DNA of 64,000 nt, from contig CAJTDB010000009.1 of the NCBI GenBank assembly GCA_910574965.1, positions 112,391-176,390 of the forward strand. The letters run 5' to 3'. This DNA is from Lachnospiraceae bacterium. GTDB taxonomy: Bacteria > Bacillota > Clostridia > Lachnospirales > Lachnospiraceae. The translations under genes were made by a program, and so were the position numbers. Shown in pieces: positions 59,198 through 64,000 of this stretch. Numbering within the stretch: position 1 is the first letter of the stretch; every line of letters starts with the position of its first letter. The notes beneath the pieces are model-generated. The model was not told the DNA's origin. It made no database searches and saw only the letters and a program-made list of their open reading frames with translations.

Positions 59198-59962
59198 ATG
59201 GATCTACATGAAAGACACAAAGATGGAAGTGCGGTTGAGAACAGACACCCCTGGGAGCTTAGCCGAACCAAGAAAGTGCTGGAAGTATTTGGAAAATATC
59301 TTGATAAAAGACATGGAGAAGGCGGGGAAAAATACATCAATATTGGAGCAGGTGATCTGTATTTTGACCATCGTCTGCTGAAACGGTATGCAAAGGACCA
59401 TGTCTATGCCGTTGATTTGGAATATGATAAATCCATTCCGGACGAGCCTAAGGTGAGCAAATACCACTATTTGGAGGAAGTGCCGGACGGCATGGACTAT
59501 GGGATTATGATGGATTCGCTGGAATATATGCCGGATGATGCGGCCTATGTGCGGGCGCTCAGCCAAAAGATCAAAAAAGGCGGATATTTATTCTTTACTC
59601 TGCCCGCCATTCCGTCTATTTTTTCCGATCATGATCGGACAGTGAAAAATTTAAGACGGTATGATGTCAGAGGCTTTCAAAAGCTCATTGCTGCCGTACC
59701 CGGCGTGAAAATGGTGGAATGCAGTTATTTTTACACCAGTTTATTCCTGGTCCGCTGGCTGCAGGTGCATTTAAGACTGCCCATCGACAGAAAACAGAAG
59801 GTAACTTCTTATTGGAAAAGCTCTGAGGGCAGTGTACTCACCCGATGCATTGTCTGGTTTCTGAATATGGATTTTTCAGTCAACCGGATGCTGAATCGGA
59901 TAGGCATACGTATGCCGGGACTGTCTTTGTTAGCGGTCTGCCGGAAAGTAGATGCTGGTTGA
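59198..59962 (+). CDS. Class I SAM-dependent methyltransferase
   Basis: 254 residues. The SAM-binding fold is recognisable: INIGAGDLYFDHRLLKRY (motif I), VYAVDLEYD (acidic residue at the end of strand 2), MDYGIMMDSLEYMPDD (motif II region) and KGGYLFFTLPA (motif III). The C-terminal third is basic with hydrophobic patches. Substrate unknown; similar proteins often sit in surface-glycan loci. AAGGAG precedes the ATG at 59198. Monocistronic in appearance. Confidence 0.82.
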   Translation: MDLHERHKDGSAVENRHPWELSRTKKVLEVFGKYLDKRHGEGGEKYINIGAGDLYFDHRLLKRYAKDHVYAVDLEYDKSIPDEPKVSKYHYLEEVPDGMDYGIMMDSLEYMPDDAAYVRALSQKIKKGGYLFFTLPAIPSIFSDHDRTVKNLRRYDVRGFQKLIAAVPGVKMVECSYFYTSLFLVRWLQVHLRLPIDRKQKVTSYWKSSEGSVLTRCIVWFLNMDFSVNRMLNRIGIRMPGLSLLAVCRKVDAG

Positions 59963-60310
59963 TGTAATTGATGATCCTGCAGGCCCGATTGATTTCTTCT
60001 TCGTCCTGTTCGACAACTGGCTGGCAGTAATAAGACTGACAGTATGTTTGTCCATAGTTTCTCCTTTAGAATGATAATATATTTTTGAAATATAATAACA
60101 TGAAATATAAAATATTTTAACAATAAAAATAATACAATATTATAGATGCTAAAACAGCATTTGTTATCAGAAAAGTCAGAATCTGCTGCCGGTTCCCGTC
60201 GCTTTGTGAAAGAATATTCATTTGAGAGGTCGAAATATAAGAGAAGAACGCTCCGGAAAAGTCCGCATAATCTATTTAGTGAAAAACGTTCTATAAGGAG
60301 ACGAAGGATT
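59963..60310. other. AT-rich gap with possible broken small minus-strand gene
   Basis: On the minus strand AAAGGAG precedes an ATG (60053-60055) opening a 41-codon ORF to 59930. In the +1 frame, however, the same DNA reads SYYCQPVVEQDEEEINRACR and continues, which looks more protein-like. It could be a frameshifted small gene. The segment 60060-60140 is very AT-rich and probably carries promoters. No clear complete gene. Confidence 0.3.
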
Positions 60311-62185
60311 ATGGAATTTTTCCGAAGAAATTGTGAGAACAACTCCTGTGGCTGTCAGGGGCAGCCAAATGTCAGATGCTGTCCTGGCCCTACCGGCCCT
60401 ATGGGGCCAAGGGGATGTCCTGGCCCTATGGGTCCAAGAGGCTGTCCGGGTCCCACGGGTCCGCAGGGGCCTGCAGGTCCGGGCGGCATAGCAGGCCCGC
60501 AGGGACCGGAAGGACCTCAGGGGCTGCAGGGAGTCCCAGGTCCGGCCGGTGCAGACGGTGCGCAAGGGCCTACGGGTCCAGCCGGAACCCAGGGGCCGAC
60601 CGGTCCAACAGGTGCAGCCGGTCCGACCGGTCCCCAGGGCCCGCAGGGATCGCAGGGAATTCAGGGTCCCGCCGGTCCGACAGGCGCACAAGGCCCCGCT
60701 GGCGCTGACGGGGCGGCCGGAGCAGCCGGTGCGACTGGAGCCACAGGTCCCCAGGGGCTCCAAGGGCCTCCCGGTCCGACTGGTCCCCAGGGTCCTCAGG
60801 GCCTGCAGGGTCTGCCAGGACAACAGGGAATCCAAGGTCCTGTCGGCCCGACGGGCGCCCAGGGTCCGACAGGCGCTGCCGGTCCCCAGGGGCTCCAAGG
60901 ACCTGCTGGTCCAACAGGTGCCCAAGGTCCGACAGGCGCTCCGGGCGCAAATGGAGCGACGGGTGCAACAGGTGCTGCAGGTCCTCAGGGTATCCAAGGC
61001 CCTGCCGGCCCGACAGGCGCCCAGGGTCCGACAGGTGCTCCGGGCCTGAATGGGGCAACCGGTGCGACCGGTCCCCAGGGAGTCCAGGGTCCGATCGGTC
61101 CGACCGGCGCTCAGGGTCCGGCAGGTACGGATGGTGCTCCGGGCGTTACCGGTGCCACAGGAGCGACCGGAGCTGCAGGTCCTCAGGGTCCCACCGGTCC
61201 GACAGGAGCCGCAGGTCCTCAAGGTCTTCCGGGAGCAACGGGTCCCGCTGGTCCGACCGGTGTTGAAGGTCCCGCTGGCCCAACGGGTCCGGAAGGCCCT
61301 CAGGGTCTGCAGGGAATCCAGGGTCCGGCCGGCACAGCCGGTGCAACGGGTCCGACCGGCCCAGAAGGCCCTGCCGGTGCGACAGGAGCCACAGGAGCGA
61401 CTGGAGCCACAGGAGCTGCCGGAGCTGCGGGTCCGACCGGACCGGAAGGCCCCCAGGGTCTGCAGGGAATCCAGGGCCCGGCAGGAATCACCGGTGCCGC
61501 AGGCCCAACAGGTGCGACCGGAGCTGCAGGTCCTGCCGGTGCAACCGGAGAAGCGGGTCCGACAGGCCCTCAGGGTCCTCAGGGCCTGCAGGGAGTCCAG
61601 GGTCCGGCTGGTGTTACAGGTCCGACAGGTCCGACGGGGCCGATTGGAGAGACAGGCGCGACGGGTCCGACTGGTACTGCCGGTCCAACAGGTCCCACAG
61701 GTCCGGCTGGTGTTACAGGTCCGACAGGTCCTGCCGGCGTCACTGGCCCGACGGGTCCTGCAAACGGCCTTTCCTCCTATGGAGGTGTGTACAGCACCGC
61801 ACCGCAGACACTGAACCTGGTAATCGGGACTCCGGCCCAGATCGCGATGGCTTCGACGATGCCTTCTGCAGATGTGACATATACGCCGGCTAACAGCATT
61901 ACCATCATTACTCCCGGCAACTACGAGATCACTTACAATACCACATTGTCAGCAAGCCTGGGGGCGGCTGTCACCATGTCCGTGCGGCAGAACGGCACGA
62001 ATATTCCAAGTGCGACCATATCTCGGACGCTTTCTGTTGGGGTAGGCTCTTTGTTCAGCGGAAATACCGTTGTAGCTTTAGCTGCCGGAGATGTGATTGA
62101 TCTGGCTGTCCAGGCGCTTATCGCCGTAGGGATCACACTTGGCAGCGGAACCAATGCAGTTCTTACAATCAAGAAACTAAATTGA
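60311..62185 (+). CDS. Collagen-like surface protein with BclA-type C-terminal domain
   Basis: 624 residues: a 25-residue Cys-rich N-terminus ([20 protein letters not shown]), then an uninterrupted run of about 153 Gly-X-Y triplets (about 26-485; mostly GPT, GPQ, GAT, GPA), then a 139-residue beta-rich domain ([10 protein letters not shown] ... AVLTIKKLN) like the trimeric C-terminal head of exosporium protein BclA. ATAAGGAG supports the ATG at 60311. Expected to form a trimeric collagen-like filament on the spore or cell surface. No signal peptide or LPxTG, so spore-coat delivery is the likelier route. Confidence 0.9.
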   Translation: MEFFRRNCENNSCGCQGQPNVRCCPGPTGPMGPRGCPGPMGPRGCPGPTGPQGPAGPGGIAGPQGPEGPQGLQGVPGPAGADGAQGPTGPAGTQGPTGPTGAAGPTGPQGPQGSQGIQGPAGPTGAQGPAGADGAAGAAGATGATGPQGLQGPPGPTGPQGPQGLQGLPGQQGIQGPVGPTGAQGPTGAAGPQGLQGPAGPTGAQGPTGAPGANGATGATGAAGPQGIQGPAGPTGAQGPTGAPGLNGATGATGPQGVQGPIGPTGAQGPAGTDGAPGVTGATGATGAAGPQGPTGPTGAAGPQGLPGATGPAGPTGVEGPAGPTGPEGPQGLQGIQGPAGTAGATGPTGPEGPAGATGATGATGATGAAGAAGPTGPEGPQGLQGIQGPAGITGAAGPTGATGAAGPAGATGEAGPTGPQGPQGLQGVQGPAGVTGPTGPTGPIGETGATGPTGTAGPTGPTGPAGVTGPTGPAGVTGPTGPANGLSSYGGVYSTAPQTLNLVIGTPAQIAMASTMPSADVTYTPANSITIITPGNYEITYNTTLSASLGAAVTMSVRQNGTNIPSATISRTLSVGVGSLFSGNTVVALAAGDVIDLAVQALIAVGITLGSGTNAVLTIKKLN

Positions 62186-62218
62186 TACAAAAATATATCC
62201 GGATGAAATATTGATCTT

Positions 62219-62260
62219 TGGGCGTATGGTTTTCTACAGGTGAGGCCATACGCCCCTATT
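62219..62260 (+). terminator. Stem-loop after the collagen-like gene
   Basis: GGCGTATGG and CCATACGCC form a 9-bp stem; the following CCTATT has only a weak T-run, with TTCTTTTTT about 20 nt later. Confidence 0.6.
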
Positions 62261-62411
62261 AGTCTAAGCTTCTTTTTTGAAACCTGCATGTATTTCAGGC
62301 CATTTATAATTATATGGAAGGAAATTTGTCAGCCATCCAGATCAGACAGTTGAAGTCTGCAGGTTCTTTTAGTATAATCAGGAAAATGACCGGCAGGCAG
62401 GAGGAAAAAAG

Positions 62412-63461
62412 ATGTCCATGAAAAATATGAGTACCTTATGTTATATCGAGAAAGACGGAAACTATCTGATGCTTCACAGAACTGTGAAGAAAAATGATGT
62501 CAACAAAGATAAATGGATCGGTGTAGGAGGACATTTTGAAGAAGGGGAAAGCCCGGAGGAATGTGTGCTCCGGGAAGTAAAAGAGGAGACAGGCTATACG
62601 CTCACTTCTTATGAATACCGGGGGCTGGTTACTTTTCTCTCCGGTGACGGAGTGACGGAATATATGTCGCTTTTTACGGCGGATGGTTTTGAAGGAGAAC
62701 CCATTCCCTGCGACGAAGGTGAACTGGAATGGGTGCCTACAGAAAAAATATGGGGACTGAATATCTGGGAAGGTGATAAAATCTTCTTTCGCCTGCTTTC
62801 CCAAAGAGTTCCCTTTTTCTCCTTAAAGCTCGTATATGACGGGAAGGGCGGTCTGGTCCATGCCGGTTTAAACGGCCATCCGATGGAACTTTTAGACGTC
62901 CTGAACGAAGATGGGAGCAGAAGCGGCCTTGTCCGGGAGCGCGGGGTAGTCCACTGCGAGGGAAGCCTGCATCCGACGGTTCATATCTGGATTGTAAAGG
63001 AGCAGGAAGACGGACGCTGCGAACTCCTGCTGCAGAAGCGAAGTGCCCAAAAAGATTCCTATCCGCGTTGTTATGATATCTCATCTGCCGGTCATGTGGA
63101 GTCTAAAGAGGAAATCATGGACTCTGCACTTCGGGAACTGAAAGAAGAACTGGGACTGGTCGTAGGTCCCGAAGAGCTGAAACCTATCGGAATACATAAA
63201 AGCAGAAAACAGAATTTGTTTTATGGAGAGGTGTTTAAAGATTATGAATGGAGCTATATTTTTCTGCTCCAAAAACCGGTTCGAATAGAGGAGCTGAAAC
63301 TGCAGGAGTCAGAAGTGTTAGAAGTAATCTGGATGGATTATGAAACCTGTCTGAGAAAATTGCAGGATCTTTCCTGGCCAAATTGTATCCAGGAAGAAGA
63401 ATTACAAATGGTAGGAAAAGCGCTTGGGTATTCGAATCACTTGAGTTTCCGCAAACTGTAA
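62412..63461 (+). CDS. Tandem double-Nudix hydrolase
   Basis: 349 residues holding two complete Nudix domains in one chain. The first (about 1-150) resembles 8-oxo-dGTP diphosphatase MutT/YtkD types with the box GHFEEGESPEECVLREVKEE; the second (about 170-340) resembles the isopentenyl-diphosphate isomerase-like/YfcD type with GHVESKEEIMDSALRELKEE. Both boxes fit GX5EX7REUXEEXGU. GCAGGAGG precedes the ATG. The fusion suggests sanitising two kinds of nucleotide, but neither substrate is shown. Confidence 0.87.
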   Translation: MSMKNMSTLCYIEKDGNYLMLHRTVKKNDVNKDKWIGVGGHFEEGESPEECVLREVKEETGYTLTSYEYRGLVTFLSGDGVTEYMSLFTADGFEGEPIPCDEGELEWVPTEKIWGLNIWEGDKIFFRLLSQRVPFFSLKLVYDGKGGLVHAGLNGHPMELLDVLNEDGSRSGLVRERGVVHCEGSLHPTVHIWIVKEQEDGRCELLLQKRSAQKDSYPRCYDISSAGHVESKEEIMDSALRELKEELGLVVGPEELKPIGIHKSRKQNLFYGEVFKDYEWSYIFLLQKPVRIEELKLQESEVLEVIWMDYETCLRKLQDLSWPNCIQEEELQMVGKALGYSNHLSFRKL

Positions 63462-63597
63462 TTCAAAAATGAATATAATCTCCCAAAGCACCAATCTGCC
63501 AAATTTTGAGAAGATATAGAGCAGCAGTTTTATGAATAGAGGCACTTTTATAAGCCCCGCCGGAACCGGACTTTGGGAGACATATTCTTTTATCTGT

Positions 63598-64000
63598 TTA
63601 AACAGCCGGCTTAAGGCAAATTTGACGGTATGCAGGGCGCTTTGTCCGGAACCAGAGTCTGATGCCTTCTTTTGCATATGAAAGTATGCCGGAGATACCT
63701 TTTGCCAGCCGGTAATAGCAGAATGTTATTTTTTCTTTGACTGGATCTGCAGTCCGTATGATTGCTGTTTTAAGCGCATTCGTTTCCGATTTCATAGAAA
63801 TATGACCCAGAAATGCCATGCACAAGGTGAGATAAAAATTTAATGCATTGATCGCTTTCAGCTTCCGTACCCTGAAGTTTTCAAACCGGAACATTTGCTT
63901 TTTGCAGCGAAAATATTCTTCGATTTTCCATCTGGAAAAGTAAAGTTTAGCAGTCTTTATTACATCATCTTTGGATTTGATTTCCCTGTTTGTCGCAAGC
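63598..64000 (-). CDS. IS4-family-like transposase, C-terminal part (continues beyond the window)
   Basis: The reading frame is open to the window edge; 134 codons are visible. LYFSRWKIEEYFRCKK carries the complete YREK pattern (Y-2-R-3-E-6-K) of IS4-type DDE transposases. It is highly similar to the fragment at 11103-11510 in opposite orientation. Downstream of the stop, DNA similar in both copies continues for about 40 nt to GGTTCCGGCGGGGCTTA; here another frame stays open (to 63402), possibly the native continuation after a frameshift. Confidence 0.88.
   Translation of the reverse strand, partial: LATNREIKSKDDVIKTAKLYFSRWKIEEYFRCKKQMFRFENFRVRKLKAINALNFYLTLCMAFLGHISMKSETNALKTAIIRTADPVKEKITFCYYRLAKGISGILSYAKEGIRLWFRTKRPAYRQICLKPAV

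Noticed and set aside
60272-61814. Long overlapping ORFs in other frames and on the opposite strand of the collagen-like gene (Arg/Thr/Cys- or Arg/Val-rich)
   Set aside because: They are frame shadows of the GGT-CCx-ACx triplet repeat; low-complexity translations without start signals.

Overview
The window looks like chromosomal DNA of a strictly anaerobic, low-to-mid GC Firmicute of the class Clostridia, most likely a gut Lachnospiraceae (Blautia / Dorea / Mediterraneibacter type). The basis is sigma-A promoters with TTGACA/TATAAT boxes, strong AAGGAGG ribosome binding sites, QueH, HydE, glutamine synthetase III, the ACT-UPF0210 pair, LytTR-DUF3021 genes and TraX-type membrane proteins. The genus is inference.

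Layout. 0-9.3 kb: luxS and mgtE diverge; then trpS, a flavin reductase, a VOC protein, queH, a SUKH protein, a NERD protein and small membrane or unknown proteins. 9.4-12.8 kb: tRNA-Ser(CGA) followed by an accessory patch with an AT-rich orphan gene, broken mobile-element genes, an IS4-type transposase 3' fragment, serine recombinase and TnpW-like remnants, and an Rpn/PD-(D/E)XK gene. 12.9-18.4 kb: an AraC regulator with two uroporphyrinogen-decarboxylase-family genes, divergent from a sugar-type ABC ATPase whose permease gene is cut short just before tRNA-Pro(GGG). 18.4-27.1 kb: lysA, tRNA-Leu(CAA), a zinc-finger protein, polA, coaE, an MBL hydrolase, the ACT and UPF0210 genes and a DUF624 protein. 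27.2-33.5 kb: LytTR-DUF3021-ABC exporter, a second LytTR gene divergent from a 66-residue protein and two radical SAM genes, then a free-standing cobalamin-riboswitch transcript. 33.5-41.4 kb: KdpE/KdpD-like pair, tmcAL, topB, a left-handed beta-helix protein, traX-like and HD-domain genes. 41.6-48.2 kb: a second two-component system, then zur-znuA-znuC-znuB behind a Zur-type operator. 48.3-53.5 kb: alcohol and aldehyde dehydrogenases, hydE, a HicB-like protein and a DacA-type carboxypeptidase. 53.6-58.9 kb: purF and glnN facing a divergent asnB, all glutamine-linked. 59.2-64 kb: a methyltransferase, a large collagen-like surface protein, a double-Nudix protein and a second IS4-type transposase running off the end.

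The most striking signal is a dispersed family of long hairpins (seven clear loci, ten units) lying between co-directional genes directly against the next ribosome binding site. The arms differ between loci but stay complementary, while the 3' tag GGAACT(A/T)TAAta is constant. Two tandem units upstream of znuC differ by paired compensatory changes. I do not know a named family matching it. Other items of interest are the orphan B12-riboswitch RNA with its own consensus promoter and terminator, the radical SAM pair with a small protein and divergent LytTR regulator, the structured mgtE leader, and the paired leaders of glnN and asnB.
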